Below, piece by piece: positions 34,214 to 43,873 of a stretch of DNA of 64,000 nt. Each line of letters starts with the position of its first letter. Within the stretch, counting starts at the first letter, position 1. A program made the position numbers and the translations under genes. The stretch covers positions 24,895-88,894 of the forward strand of contig CAXTJP010000002.1 of assembly GCA_964244615.1 (NCBI GenBank), given 5' to 3'. This DNA is from BOG-908 sp964244615. GTDB taxonomy: Bacteria; Pseudomonadota; Alphaproteobacteria; Acetobacterales; Acetobacteraceae. The notes beneath the pieces are model-generated. The model ran no database searches. It worked only from the letters and a program-made list of their open reading frames with translations, and was not told the origin of the DNA.

Positions 34214-35704
34214 CTAACCCTGCGCCGTGAGTGCGCGCTCCACCTCGGCGTCGTGCGCGGCCTCGTCGGCGCGCGCACGCGCCGGGCTCCAGCGGCCTTT
34301 CATGCCGAGGATCAACGCCACGAAGGCCAGCGCACCCAGGCCGCACACCCTGTACCAGGCCTGCCACTGGCCAGGCGCCATCATGGCGGCCCGGGCGATC
34401 TCCTGCACGCCCGCAAGCAGGTCGGGCGGGATGGCGGCCCCCGCCGCATGCAGCTTGCTGTAGCGCGCCATCGTAGGCCCTGCCTCCACCAGCGGCGTCA
34501 CGGTGTCGACGACGTGCGGCAGCGCCAGGAACGAGCCGGTCACCACGAGCCGCAGCAACCAGCCCCAGATCGCAAGGCCGGTGGCGGTCAGTGCCGGGTT
34601 GTGCGCCTCGATCATCTCGGTGAAGCTGGCCATCCAGGTGGCGTAGGCACCGCCCATGAGGACCGAGATACCGCCGCCGATCAGCGCCATGATCGCGAAT
34701 GACGGCGCACCGGCGCCCGACCGGCCCAGCCCCAGGAACACCACGATCATCGCGGCCGCACCCAGGCCGCCCACCAGCATGAACGGCTTGCGCACCCGCA
34801 ACGCGTCGGACCAGCGCCCGGCCACGATCAGCGCCACCGCGTTCGCGGCCCAGCTCCAGTTCAGCAGGCTGTTGGCGCGCGCCGGGGTGAAGCCGAACAC
34901 CGTCACGAGGTAGATCACCCCGAATGCGACGGTCGTGTAGTAGACCAGCAGCAGCAGCGACACGCCGAGTGCCGAGCCGATCACGTCCGCCCGCAGCATC
35001 TGCAGCCACGGGCTGCGCGGGTCGAGGTCGATGTGGCCCGAAGCCGCGAGCCGCTCGTTCAGCACCCGGTCGCGCTCGTTCACCATCACCTGGTCGCGCA
35101 ACGCGGCCGGCAGCTCGCGCAGCAGGAACAGCGCCGCCACCCAGACCAGCAGGCAGAAGGCGCCGCAGAACACAAACTGGCTGCGCCAGTCCGGGTGGCT
35201 CGGCAGGGTGGCGCTGTTCACCGCACTGGTCATCAGGCTGCCCAGCACCGGCCCGATGGTCCAGAACCCCATGGCCGTGGCGCGCCCGACCTGCGGCGAG
35301 AAGTCCCGGATCAGCGCCGGGGTCGCCACCAGGATGATGCCCTCCACGAAGCCGACGACGACCGACAGCGCCGCGAAGCCGAACTTGTCGTGCACGGCGG
35401 GCATGGCAAACGCGGTCAGCAGCGCCACCACCAGCAGCCCGTAGACCACCAGGTTGGCGCGGCCGAACCGGTCCGACAGCCCGGCCAGCAGCGAGGCGAA
35501 CGCCCCCAGCAGATTGGCCAGCGCCAGCAGCCCGACGAGGTAGGTGAACGGCATGTGCAGGTCGCGCATCACCAGCGGTATCACCCCGCTGCCGACGTAG
35601 AGCGCGTAGTACAGCGCGACCGTGATCAGGACCACGAGGCCGAGCTGGAGCTGGCGCGGCCCGGTCGCGGGGTAGTGCGCGAGTTCACGCTTCCACAGGA
35701 TCAT
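34214..35704 (-). CDS. MFS transporter
   Basis: This 496-residue major facilitator has about twelve membrane segments and the characteristic loop GLSDRFGRANLV between helices 2 and 3. A long cytoplasmic loop (about residues 195-235) and an extra 60-residue stretch before the last helix (THE PLVEAGPTMARY to GQWQAWYR part) set it apart from the simplest types. The substrate is unknown. It is the last gene of a minus-strand set with an oxygenase and two oxidoreductases, so it may import the compound they degrade. Confidence 0.87.
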   Translation of the reverse strand: MILWKRELAHYPATGPRQLQLGLVVLITVALYYALYVGSGVIPLVMRDLHMPFTYLVGLLALANLLGAFASLLAGLSDRFGRANLVVYGLLVVALLTAFAMPAVHDKFGFAALSVVVGFVEGIILVATPALIRDFSPQVGRATAMGFWTIGPVLGSLMTSAVNSATLPSHPDWRSQFVFCGAFCLLVWVAALFLLRELPAALRDQVMVNERDRVLNERLAASGHIDLDPRSPWLQMLRADVIGSALGVSLLLLVYYTTVAFGVIYLVTVFGFTPARANSLLNWSWAANAVALIVAGRWSDALRVRKPFMLVGGLGAAAMIVVFLGLGRSGAGAPSFAIMALIGGGISVLMGGAYATWMASFTEMIEAHNPALTATGLAIWGWLLRLVVTGSFLALPHVVDTVTPLVEAGPTMARYSKLHAAGAAIPPDLLAGVQEIARAAMMAPGQWQAWYRVCGLGALAFVALILGMKGRWSPARARADEAAHDAEVERALTAQG

Positions 35705-35788
35705 TCGAACGTCCCCGATGCTTTTTCGGCGAGCTTAGTGTCCGGCCCGGAATAAGCCAGACCGGCCAGACATTCGGGACGCGGGATC

Positions 35789-36844
35789 CTACCGCGCGTT
35801 CGGGCGGCCGGCTTCGGCCAGCTGCTTGGCGCGCCCGGCGCCCTGCCGTTCGAACATCCAGCCGGGATATTCCGGCGGCAGCGCGCTCACCGCCGCCAGC
35901 GCGTCCAGCTCCCCATCCGTCAGCGACACCTCGGTTGCGGCGATGTTGTCGTCCAGCTGATCCACGCGCTTGGCGCCGATGATGACGCTGCTGACGACGC
36001 GCTGGTGCAGCAGCCAGGCCAGCGCCACCTGCGCCACCGACACGCCGCGCCCTTCCGCGATCGGCCGCATCGCGTCGATGCAGGCATAGGCGCGCTCGCG
36101 ATCGACCGGCGGGAAGTCGAGGCTGGCGCGCCGGCCGTCTCCCTTCGTCTCGTCCTCCCGCGAGTACTTGCCGCTCAGCAGGCCGCCGGCCAGCGGGCTC
36201 CACACCATCAGCCCCACGCTTTCGTGGCGCAGCATCGGCACGATCTCGCGCTCCAGGTCGCGGCCGGCCACCGTGTAATAGGCCTGCAGGCTCTCGAACC
36301 GGGCCAGGCCGTGCCGCTCGGCGATGCCCAGTGCCAGCGCGATCTGCCAGGCCGCCCAGTTCGACACCCCCACGTAACGGACGTGACCGTGTTGCACCAG
36401 CGTGTCGAGCGCGCGCACCGTCTCCTCGATCGGGGTCGCCGGGTCGAAGCCGTGGATCTGGTAGAGGTCGATATGGTCGAGCTGCAGGCGCTTCAGGCTG
36501 GCCTTGACCGCGTCGATGACGTGCGGGCGCGCGTTGCCGCGCTCGTTCATCCCCGGCCCGGTCGGCCCGAAGCACTTCGTCGCCACCACCACGCTCTCGC
36601 GCGGCACCTTCAGGTTGCGCAGCGCCTGGCCGGTAATCTGTTCGGACACGCCCTCGGCATAGACGTCCGCCGTGTCGATGAAGTTGATGCCGGCCTCGAT
36701 GGCCCGGCCGACCAGGCGCTCGGCGTCGGCCTGCTGCAGCGAGCCGATCTGCCCCCACATCCCGCCGCCGCCGCCGAAGGTCATGGTGCCGAGGCAGAGT
36801 TCGGAGACGAACAACCCGGTCCGGCCAAGCTTGTTGGAACGCAT
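35789..36844 (-). CDS. Aldo/keto reductase
   Basis: This 351-residue NADPH-dependent aldo-keto reductase has an (alpha/beta)8 barrel with the catalytic set D and Y in FIDTADVYAEGVSE, K in VATKCFG and H in YQIHGFD, plus the cofactor-binding ARHESVGL-like and SSVIIGAKRVDQLDDN regions. It belongs to the broad YghZ/Gcy-type group acting on aldehydes and sugars. It is 46 bases downstream of the FAD oxidoreductase gene and probably in the same transcript. Confidence 0.92.
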   Translation of the reverse strand: MRSNKLGRTGLFVSELCLGTMTFGGGGGMWGQIGSLQQADAERLVGRAIEAGINFIDTADVYAEGVSEQITGQALRNLKVPRESVVVATKCFGPTGPGMNERGNARPHVIDAVKASLKRLQLDHIDLYQIHGFDPATPIEETVRALDTLVQHGHVRYVGVSNWAAWQIALALGIAERHGLARFESLQAYYTVAGRDLEREIVPMLRHESVGLMVWSPLAGGLLSGKYSREDETKGDGRRASLDFPPVDRERAYACIDAMRPIAEGRGVSVAQVALAWLLHQRVVSSVIIGAKRVDQLDDNIAATEVSLTDGELDALAAVSALPPEYPGWMFERQGAGRAKQLAEAGRPNAR

Positions 36845-36890
36845 CGCGATGCTCCTGCTGCGTGAGCCGAGACAACGCGGCAGGTCCGGA

Positions 36891-38516
36891 TCAGTGCCCG
36901 GTCATCGCCAGCCGCCACCGCGCGAGCGGCTTGCAGTCGCGCAGGATCTCGCGCGCGGCGTTGTAGCCCGGCATGCCGGAGACGCCGCCGCCCGGGTGGG
37001 TGCCCGCACCACACTGGTACAGCCCGCCGATCGGCGCGCGATAGCTGCCATGGCCCAGGATCGGCCGCGCCGACCACAGCTGATCGAGCGACATGTTGCC
37101 GTGCATGATGTCGCCGCCGACCAGGCCGAACTTCTCCTCGAGGTCGGCGGGCGAGAGGCTGACACGGCCCAGCACCGATTGCTTGAAGTTGGGCGCCCAG
37201 CGGTTGACCGTCTCGATCATCAGGTCGGCCACTTCCTCGCGCGCGTCCGCCCAGTCGCGGTCGAGCACCGGCGCCACCTGCTGGCAGAACAGGCTGGCCA
37301 CGTGCTGCCCGGGCGGCGCCAGCGTATCGTCGATCGTGCTGGGGATCAGCATCTCCACGATCGGCGCGCGCGACCAGCCGAAGCGCCTGGCGTCCTGGTA
37401 GGCGCGGTCCATGTAGTCCAGCGTCGGCGCCAGCACGATGCCGCTGGCATGGTGCTCGGCGGCGGCCGAGCCGGGCAGGCAGGTGAAATCCGGCAGCGCG
37501 CTCAGCGCCACGTTCATCCGGAACGTGCCGGACCCGCATTTGTAGCCCCGTATGCGGCGCAGGAAATCGTCGTCCAGCATCGCGGGATCGACCAGGCGCT
37601 GGAACAGCAGCTTGGGGTTGAGGTTCGAGACGACCAGCGGCGCCTCGACCTGCTCGCCGTTCCCCAGCCGCACGCCGGTGGCGCGGCCACCCTGCACCAG
37701 CACCTGCTCGACCGGGCAGTCGAGCCGGATCTGCACGCCGGCCGCCTCGCAGGCGCGCGCCATGGCCTGGGTGATCGCCCCCATGCCGCCGACCGCGTGG
37801 CCCCAACTGCCCTTCTTGCCGTTCACGCCGCCGAAGGTGTGGTGCAGCAGCACGTAGGCCGAACCCGGCGTGTCCGGGCTTGCGTAGTTGCCGACGATCG
37901 CATCGAAGCCGAGCGCCGCCTTGATCGGGTCGCTCTCGAACCAGGAATCCAGGAAGTCGCGCGCGCTCTTGGTGAACAGGTCCAGCAGGTCGCGTTGCTG
38001 CCGGGTGCCGAGCCGGCGCAGCATGTTGCCCTGGCGCAGCGTGCGCGACAGACCGCGCAGCCCGTCCTGCGGGTTGGGCGGCGTCTCCATCGCCAGCCGA
38101 CGCAAAACGTCGCCCACATCGTCCAGCATGGCGTAGTAGCGCGGCAGCGACTCGGCATCGCGCGCCGAGAACTTCGCCACCTCCGCCTGCGTCCGCGCCA
38201 GCCCGCCGCCCAGCTTCAGGTAGCGGCCGTCCTCGGTCGGCAGGAAGTTCGCGATCGGACGCTCCAGGATGCGCAGCCCCTGCGCATCCTGGAGCCCCAT
38301 GTCGTCGATCACCCGCTGGTGCAGCAGGCTGACGGTGTAGCTGGCGACCGAGTTGCGGAACCCTGGATGGAACTCTTCCGTCACCGCGGCACCGCCCGCC
38401 ACGCCGCGACGCTCGCAGACCGTCACGTCCATCCCGGCGCGCGCCAGGTAGAATGCGCAGACCAGCCCGTTATGGCCGCCGCCGACGATGACCGCCCGGC
38501 GTGTGAGGCGGGCCAC
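36891..38516 (-). CDS. FAD-dependent phytoene-desaturase-like oxidoreductase
   Basis: This 541-residue flavoprotein starts with the dinucleotide-binding motif VIVGGGHNGLVCAFYLARAG and the second-strand glutamate in CERRGVAGGAA. The C-terminal end LYQCGAGTHPGGGVSGMPGYNAARE is the FAD-closing motif of the phytoene desaturase/PYROXD2 family. No carotenoid genes are near, so a carotenoid role is unlikely. It starts with GTG, one base after the Rieske gene stop, and is surely co-translated with it. It may act on the product of the oxygenase. Confidence 0.88.
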   Translation of the reverse strand: MARLTRRAVIVGGGHNGLVCAFYLARAGMDVTVCERRGVAGGAAVTEEFHPGFRNSVASYTVSLLHQRVIDDMGLQDAQGLRILERPIANFLPTEDGRYLKLGGGLARTQAEVAKFSARDAESLPRYYAMLDDVGDVLRRLAMETPPNPQDGLRGLSRTLRQGNMLRRLGTRQQRDLLDLFTKSARDFLDSWFESDPIKAALGFDAIVGNYASPDTPGSAYVLLHHTFGGVNGKKGSWGHAVGGMGAITQAMARACEAAGVQIRLDCPVEQVLVQGGRATGVRLGNGEQVEAPLVVSNLNPKLLFQRLVDPAMLDDDFLRRIRGYKCGSGTFRMNVALSALPDFTCLPGSAAAEHHASGIVLAPTLDYMDRAYQDARRFGWSRAPIVEMLIPSTIDDTLAPPGQHVASLFCQQVAPVLDRDWADAREEVADLMIETVNRWAPNFKQSVLGRVSLSPADLEEKFGLVGGDIMHGNMSLDQLWSARPILGHGSYRAPIGGLYQCGAGTHPGGGVSGMPGYNAAREILRDCKPLARWRLAMTGH

Positions 38517-38517
38517 C

Positions 38518-39726
38518 TCAGCCAGCCCCGCCCGCTTGCACGGTGCCGGGCGGCGCGCCAGCCTGCCACCAGCCGGGGCGCGGCGCGTGGTGCAGGCGCG
38601 CCTGCGGGATCAGTTCGCGCAGGCGCCGGCCGAAGCTCAACAGGCTGACCTCGCCATCGCCCAGCGGTCCGACCGTGTAGCTACGCGACGCCATGCCGTG
38701 CTGTACCCGCTCGATCAACGCCTTGTCCTCCAGGCTGACGGTGCGGTTGATGCGCCAGTTCAGGTAGCGCACCGCACGCATCTCCCGCCGCGAATCCGGT
38801 ATCACGTAGGCGATCTCCCGGATGATCGTGCGGGTCGGCGAGATCGGGATGCTCTGCATGAAATCCACCTGGTCCGGGTACACGTCGAAGGCGATGTTCG
38901 GCCACAGCTTGTAGTAGCTCCACAGCCGGCGGCGCTCCGGCGGCAGGTGGTCCACCTCCGGCAGGTATCTCTGGTACAGCCGCTCGGACAGCGAGTGGGA
39001 CGGCTCGTCCAGCAGCATCCCCCACATCTTGTCCACCCATGGCCGCGATTCGACGCCGTAGCCCCGGCCGAACAGCCGGGTCAGCCCGGGATGAGCCACC
39101 CGTATGTGCATCGCGTCCGAGTAGTTGTCGCCGACGTTCTTCCAGTTGACCGCGCGCTCGCGCAGCGTCACCCGGCCGAGCGGCACCAGTTCCTCCAGCC
39201 GGTAATGCGCGAGTTCCGCGTCGTAGGGCGCCATCATCTCCCCGACGCCTGGCCCGCCACCCGCCATGCGGACGAAGACGAAGCCGCGATACACCTCGAG
39301 TTCGACCGGTGTCAGACCGTGCGCTGCGAGGTCGACATGCGCAAAGGCCTGACGGCCCGGCATGCCCAGCAACCGGCCATCCAGCCCGTAGGTCCAGGCG
39401 TGATAGGGGCAGACGATGCGGCTGCCGCACTGGCCGGTATCGCCGTCCAGCAGCCGCGCCGCGCGGTGCCGGCATACGTTGTAGAAGGCGTGCGGCCGCA
39501 GATCGGCATCGCGCACGACCACGATGGTCTCGCCGAACATTTCGAACGTGTGGTAGGCGCCGGCCGTGGGGATGTCGCTGAGATGGCAGACGATCTGCCA
39601 GGACGCCCGGAACACTTGGTCCTCCTCGGCTCGGAGGAAGTCCGCGTCTTGGTAGGTCCAGGCGGGCAGGCTGGACTGGTCGTCGCGGGTCGGGTCGGGC
39701 GCCGGGGCCGATTGTTGCTGCCACAT
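38518..39726 (-). CDS. Rieske-type aromatic-ring oxygenase alpha subunit-like protein
   Basis: The 402-residue protein has a Rieske [2Fe-2S] domain near residues 45-130 (CRHRA and CPYHAWTY ligands) and a catalytic domain with the mononuclear-iron motif DNYSDAMHIRVAHPGL. This is the plan of ring-hydroxylating and quaternary-amine oxygenases. No reductase or ferredoxin gene lies next to it, so electrons must come from elsewhere. An AAGGA site precedes the ATG at 39726. It leads the four-gene catabolic set. Confidence 0.9.
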   Translation of the reverse strand: MWQQQSAPAPDPTRDDQSSLPAWTYQDADFLRAEEDQVFRASWQIVCHLSDIPTAGAYHTFEMFGETIVVVRDADLRPHAFYNVCRHRAARLLDGDTGQCGSRIVCPYHAWTYGLDGRLLGMPGRQAFAHVDLAAHGLTPVELEVYRGFVFVRMAGGGPGVGEMMAPYDAELAHYRLEELVPLGRVTLRERAVNWKNVGDNYSDAMHIRVAHPGLTRLFGRGYGVESRPWVDKMWGMLLDEPSHSLSERLYQRYLPEVDHLPPERRRLWSYYKLWPNIAFDVYPDQVDFMQSIPISPTRTIIREIAYVIPDSRREMRAVRYLNWRINRTVSLEDKALIERVQHGMASRSYTVGPLGDGEVSLLSFGRRLRELIPQARLHHAPRPGWWQAGAPPGTVQAGGAG

Positions 39727-39922
39727 CGTGCTGGTCCTTTCGCACGAGCTGTACAGGTGGCCAATTGCGTAGGCAAGGTTCGGCAGGGAAGCCGTCATCT
39801 GCCAAAGAGAGCCGAAAAGACTCTTGTTTCGCACGGGAGACGCCTGGCTGGACGGGCAGACGGGTTCGCGGCATTCAGGGTTGTGCGGGCGGGTAGGCCT
39901 GCTTGTGGGAAGGGCAACGCGT

Positions 39923-41191
39923 TTGAACAGATACAGCATTGCGGCCTTGTTCATCTATGTCATGGCTGCCCCGGCCCTGGCCGACACCGTCGTGGTCAGT
40001 GCCGGCCACATGGTCGACGTGCTGGCCGGTACGACGTTGGACCGGGTGCAGGTCGTCATCCATGACGGGCGGGTGGCCAGCGTGGGCCGCCAAGGCGACC
40101 CGGTTCCCGATGGGGCGCGGCGCATCGACCTGGGCGAGAGGACGCTGGTGCCGGGGCTGATCGACATGCACGTGCACCTGACGGCCGACCCCACGCTGTC
40201 CGGCTATCGTGGGTTGGAGTACACCGACGCGTTCTGGACAGTGGTGGGCGTGGCAAACGCCAAGAAGACCCTGGAGGCGGGCTTCACGACCGTACGCAAC
40301 GTCGGCTCGTCGTTCTTCAGCGACGTCGCGCTCAAACAGGGCATCGAGCACGGCTACATCCCGGGACCGCGCATCGTGCCCGCCACCTACGCACTCGGCT
40401 CGACCGGCGGCCATTGCGACGCCACCGAGTTCCCGCCCTCGATCACGGTGCCCAGCCCGCAAATCGCAGACAGCCCCGATGCCTATCGTGCGGCGGTCAG
40501 GCGCATGCGCAAATACGGGGCCGAAGTGATCAAGTTCTGCGGCACCGGCGGCGTGCTCTCCAAGACCGACAAGGTCGGCGCGCAACAGGTATCATTGGCG
40601 GAAATGCAGGCCATCGTCTCGGAAGCGCATATGCTGGGGCTGCGTGTGGCGGTGCACGCGCACGGTACCGAAGGCATCAACGACGCGCTGCGCGCCGGCG
40701 TAGACACCATCGAACATGCCAGCCTTGCCAACGCCGAAAGCTTCGCCCTGGCCAAGCAACACGGCGCCTGGTTCGACATGGACATCTACAACGACGACTA
40801 CATTCTGGCCGAGGGTGCGAAGAACGGCGTGTATCCCGAAAGCTTGGCCAAGGAGCGCGAGATTGGCCGCAAGCAGCGCGAGACGTTCCGCGCCGCGCAC
40901 GCCGCCGGCGTGAAGATGCTGTTCGGCACCGACGGGGGCGTCTACCCGAACGGCGACAACGCCCGGCAATTCGCCAAGATGGTCGAGTGGGGCATGACGC
41001 CGATGGAGGCGATCGTGGCGGCCACCAAGAGTGCCGCCGAGGCGCTGGACCGCACGCACGATGTGGGCGCCATCGCCCCCGGCCGCTTCGGCGACATGGT
41101 GGCCGTCGATGGTGACCCGCTCACCGACGTAAGGCGCCTGGAACACGTGGTTTTCGTCATGAAGGGCGGCGAGGTGGTGAAAGGACCTTGA
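39923..41191 (+). CDS. Secreted amidohydrolase (imidazolonepropionase-like)
   Basis: The 422-residue protein starts with TTG at 39923 after a GGGAAGGG stretch, with a signal peptide ending in PALA-D. The metal sites of the amidohydrolase superfamily are all present: the HxH in DMHVHL, the carbamylatable lysine in VIKFCGTGGV, histidines in VHAHG and IEHAS, and the aspartate in FGTDGG. Members of this secreted subgroup include Xaa-Pro dipeptidases and related amide hydrolases. The upstream 196-base region is shared with the divergent Rieske gene and shows no motif I can name. Confidence 0.88.
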   Translation: MNRYSIAALFIYVMAAPALADTVVVSAGHMVDVLAGTTLDRVQVVIHDGRVASVGRQGDPVPDGARRIDLGERTLVPGLIDMHVHLTADPTLSGYRGLEYTDAFWTVVGVANAKKTLEAGFTTVRNVGSSFFSDVALKQGIEHGYIPGPRIVPATYALGSTGGHCDATEFPPSITVPSPQIADSPDAYRAAVRRMRKYGAEVIKFCGTGGVLSKTDKVGAQQVSLAEMQAIVSEAHMLGLRVAVHAHGTEGINDALRAGVDTIEHASLANAESFALAKQHGAWFDMDIYNDDYILAEGAKNGVYPESLAKEREIGRKQRETFRAAHAAGVKMLFGTDGGVYPNGDNARQFAKMVEWGMTPMEAIVAATKSAAEALDRTHDVGAIAPGRFGDMVAVDGDPLTDVRRLEHVVFVMKGGEVVKGP

Positions 41192-41221
41192 CGCAGGAAA
41201 GGCAAGGTTTTTAGAAAATTT

Positions 41222-41302
41222 GGTAACTGGGCGCGCTTTGTAGAAGCTCCGCGACAGCACGATCAAAAGTTTTTTGCTGCTTTTCAAAAAAGCAGACCTT
41301 GC
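41222..41302 (+). repeat. Dispersed palindrome, copy 3; likely terminator
   Basis: The shared flank (GAAGCTCCGCGACAGCACGA) is followed by TCAAAAGTTTTTTG and a hairpin CTGCTTTT/AAAAGCAG at about 41277-41295. It lies between the convergent stops of the amidohydrolase and the S10 peptidase genes, where a bidirectional terminator is expected. Confidence 0.68.
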
Positions 41303-41309
41303 CTTCGTC

Positions 41310-42962
41310 TCAGTTCCTGACGTTTCCGGTGCGCCGAATGAAGTCCGCCGCGTTGTCGTGCAACTGCTTCAGCGACGCCTCGTGCGCGTACACCATGTGC
41401 CCCGACTCGTAATGCTTGATCTCGATGTTCCCGGCCAGGGCCTTGGGTATCGGCAAATGCCGCATTTCCCACACCCCTTCGAAATACGGCGTGCCGAGGT
41501 CGAAATAGCCTTGGTTCAGCTGCACCTTCAGCTTGGGGTTCGACTTCATCGCGGCCGCGAGATCCGGCAGCACGTTCGGCGCACCGCGGACCGGGCGCTC
41601 GGCGTTCGGCGGCTGATGCGTGAAGCTCCAGTCGCGTATGTTGTGCGCGCTCGCCTTGTATTCGAGGTAGGGCTCTGGGGGCGTGACACCGTCACCGTAG
41701 CGCAGCACATGGCGGACATAGTCGTTGAAGACGGACAGGTAGGCCGAGGACATCGCCGCCGATTGCGGGTCGTAATCCGGCCGTTCCGCCAGCGGGTCCA
41801 TCGCCGGGCCTGAAAAGCGGCTGTCGAGCCGCCCGGTGTCGAGGTCCTGCGCGCCGAGCAGGGTCTGTTCGAACTGCCCGCCGTTCACCCGCAAATCGGC
41901 TTTCCTGATGTAGTCGACCGGCAGGCCGGTGTAGTCGTGCAGCTTTGCCGCCACACGGTCGCGTTCGGCGTCGTCCAGCGCAGTGCCCTGCTGCAGCGCG
42001 CTGGCGTAATCGGTCAGCGCGAAATGCTCGACCTCGGTCAGAAAACGACGCAGGTCCGGCGGCTGGTTCGCGAGCTTGTGGTGGTAGAACGCGGTAGCGG
42101 CGAAGCTCGGCAGCGCCAGGATGTAGGGCTGGTCGACGCTCGGGTTGTATTGCGGCCCGTCGATGCTGTTGTCGTAGTCGAGGATCTGCGACAGCAGCAT
42201 GATGCCGTTCAGGTCGATGTTCTTGTCGGCCTGCAGCTTGGCGGCCACGATCGCAGACCGGGTGGTGCCGTAGCTTTCGCCGAACAGGTATTTCGGCGAG
42301 TTGTAGCGTCCGCTGCGCGCCAGGAATTGGGCGATGAAGCTGGTAAAGGCATCCGCGTCCGGGTCGGTGCCGTAGAACGCCTTCTCCTTGTCGTGGCCGG
42401 CGATCCTGCCGAAACCGGTGCCGGGCGCGTCGATGAACACGAGGTCGGTCGCGTCCAGCAGGCTGTCGTCGTTGTTGACGAGCTGGTAGGGCGCCGCATC
42501 GGTGTGTGTGTCGTCGGCTGTCACCACGCGGCGCGGTCCCAGCGCCCCCATGTGCAGCCAGACGGTGGCCGAGCCCGGGCCGCCGTTATAGACGAACGTG
42601 ATCGGTCGGGTCTCCGGCCGCACGCCCTTGCGGACATACGCCACGTAGAACATCGCCGCTTCCGCGGTCGGGTTCTTGTCGTCGGCGGCGGACGACATTC
42701 CGCTTGCCGCCTCCGAATCGTCCCAGGCCTTCGGATGCACGACCAGCGTGCCGGCCACCGCCTGGTACTCGATCTTCTGGCCGCGCACCGTGACCGAGCC
42801 GTCGGTCGCCTTTTGCAGCGACTTGAACTGCGGCGTCTTCGCGGCCGGGCTGCCTTTTTCGTCGCGAGCGGGTGCCGCGTCGTCGGTGCCACGCGCCGCG
42901 CCGGTGCCGGCGAGCAACGCGGCCAAGCATACGGTGGCCATGGTGGTTCTGGTGGGTGGCAT
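41310..42962 (-). CDS. Secreted S10-family serine carboxypeptidase
   Basis: This 550-residue protein has a signal peptide (TTMATVCLAALLAGTGAARG) and the alpha/beta-hydrolase signature of peptidase family S10: the oxyanion strand NGGPG at 126-130, the nucleophile S230 in FGESYGTTRS, the aspartate in NQGYFDLGTP and the histidine in YESGHMVYAHE. It should remove C-terminal amino acids from peptides in the periplasm or outside the cell. It converges on the amidohydrolase, another secreted hydrolase. The upstream neighbour on the same strand begins an unrelated operon. Confidence 0.92.
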   Translation of the reverse strand: MPPTRTTMATVCLAALLAGTGAARGTDDAAPARDEKGSPAAKTPQFKSLQKATDGSVTVRGQKIEYQAVAGTLVVHPKAWDDSEAASGMSSAADDKNPTAEAAMFYVAYVRKGVRPETRPITFVYNGGPGSATVWLHMGALGPRRVVTADDTHTDAAPYQLVNNDDSLLDATDLVFIDAPGTGFGRIAGHDKEKAFYGTDPDADAFTSFIAQFLARSGRYNSPKYLFGESYGTTRSAIVAAKLQADKNIDLNGIMLLSQILDYDNSIDGPQYNPSVDQPYILALPSFAATAFYHHKLANQPPDLRRFLTEVEHFALTDYASALQQGTALDDAERDRVAAKLHDYTGLPVDYIRKADLRVNGGQFEQTLLGAQDLDTGRLDSRFSGPAMDPLAERPDYDPQSAAMSSAYLSVFNDYVRHVLRYGDGVTPPEPYLEYKASAHNIRDWSFTHQPPNAERPVRGAPNVLPDLAAAMKSNPKLKVQLNQGYFDLGTPYFEGVWEMRHLPIPKALAGNIEIKHYESGHMVYAHEASLKQLHDNAADFIRRTGNVRN

Positions 42963-43035
42963 CGGCGAACTCCGGTGATTTCGTCTACGGGTGTCGAGTG
43001 TCCGGGCCGGAATGTCGCTCCGGTCGGACGCAGCC

Positions 43036-43854
43036 TCAGCCCGGGTCGCGGGCCGATGATTGGGTCAACGCGCCCTCAGGAAGCGATCCGTCGAAGCCCT
43101 GGTGCAGCAGCGTCGCGAACTTCCTGCACCAGGCCACCACGCGCCGGTCCACCGGCTGGTCCGGGCCGCGCCGATCCTGAAGATACATCGTCGTCACCAT
43201 CCACCCGGTCTCGCTGGACCGCAGGTAGTGCAGCGCCAGCATATGGTCCGGCATCGCAATCCCGAGCTGCTTCAGACGATCGAGACCGCGCTGGATCAAC
43301 GTGTCCTGGGCGCTGGCACCCGTCGCCATCCTCACGCCCGACAGCGTCCAGCATTCGTGCGCGAACGGGGCCTGCGCCGATGGCGCCGGCGGCGTTTCGC
43401 CGGCGATGATCCCGGCATCGGGGCATTGCCCCAGCTTGCCGATCAGGCCCGCAGCGTGGCTCAGCGCATCGGGGGCGGCGGCCTGGATCAGGCCGGTCAG
43501 GCGGTCGCCCTGGATCCGGGCCAGCAGGATCAGCTGGACCGCCGCCTCGCCCTTGTCGCGTATCAGCACCAGCGCCTGCCAAGACCCGACGGGGAGCGGT
43601 AGCCGGCGCCCGGCAAACGGCACGACGCCCTGCCGCCCGACGCCGAGCGGCAACTGGGCAATGGCCGCGTAGCCGGGCGGCGCGGGGTCGGCCTGCGGCA
43701 CGTAATGGGCCGAGGCGTCTGGCGCCGATGCGGGCAGGGCAGGCGTGCCGTGCGGCAAGGTGGGCGGAAACATCGCCGCCAGCGCGGTGAACGCGATGGC
43801 GGCCACCAGGCACAGCCGCCAGGCGGGAGCGCGACGCCAGAGCCGGCCGATCAC
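43036..43854 (-). CDS. Membrane-anchored periplasmic protein of the AAA+ operon
   Basis: This 272-residue protein has an N-terminal hydrophobic segment (about residues 13-30) that could be a signal anchor. The rest is soluble and presumably periplasmic, with a pair of cysteines (GQCPD, HECWTL) and a basic-aromatic C-terminal part (GWMVTTMYLQDRRGP, VVAWCRKFATLLHQGF). I do not recognise the family. It starts 19 bases after the AAA+ gene stop on the same strand, so it is the third member of that operon. Confidence 0.7.
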   Translation of the reverse strand: MIGRLWRRAPAWRLCLVAAIAFTALAAMFPPTLPHGTPALPASAPDASAHYVPQADPAPPGYAAIAQLPLGVGRQGVVPFAGRRLPLPVGSWQALVLIRDKGEAAVQLILLARIQGDRLTGLIQAAAPDALSHAAGLIGKLGQCPDAGIIAGETPPAPSAQAPFAHECWTLSGVRMATGASAQDTLIQRGLDRLKQLGIAMPDHMLALHYLRSSETGWMVTTMYLQDRRGPDQPVDRRVVAWCRKFATLLHQGFDGSLPEGALTQSSARDPG

Positions 43855-43873
43855 CGACGGCCATGCTCCCCGG

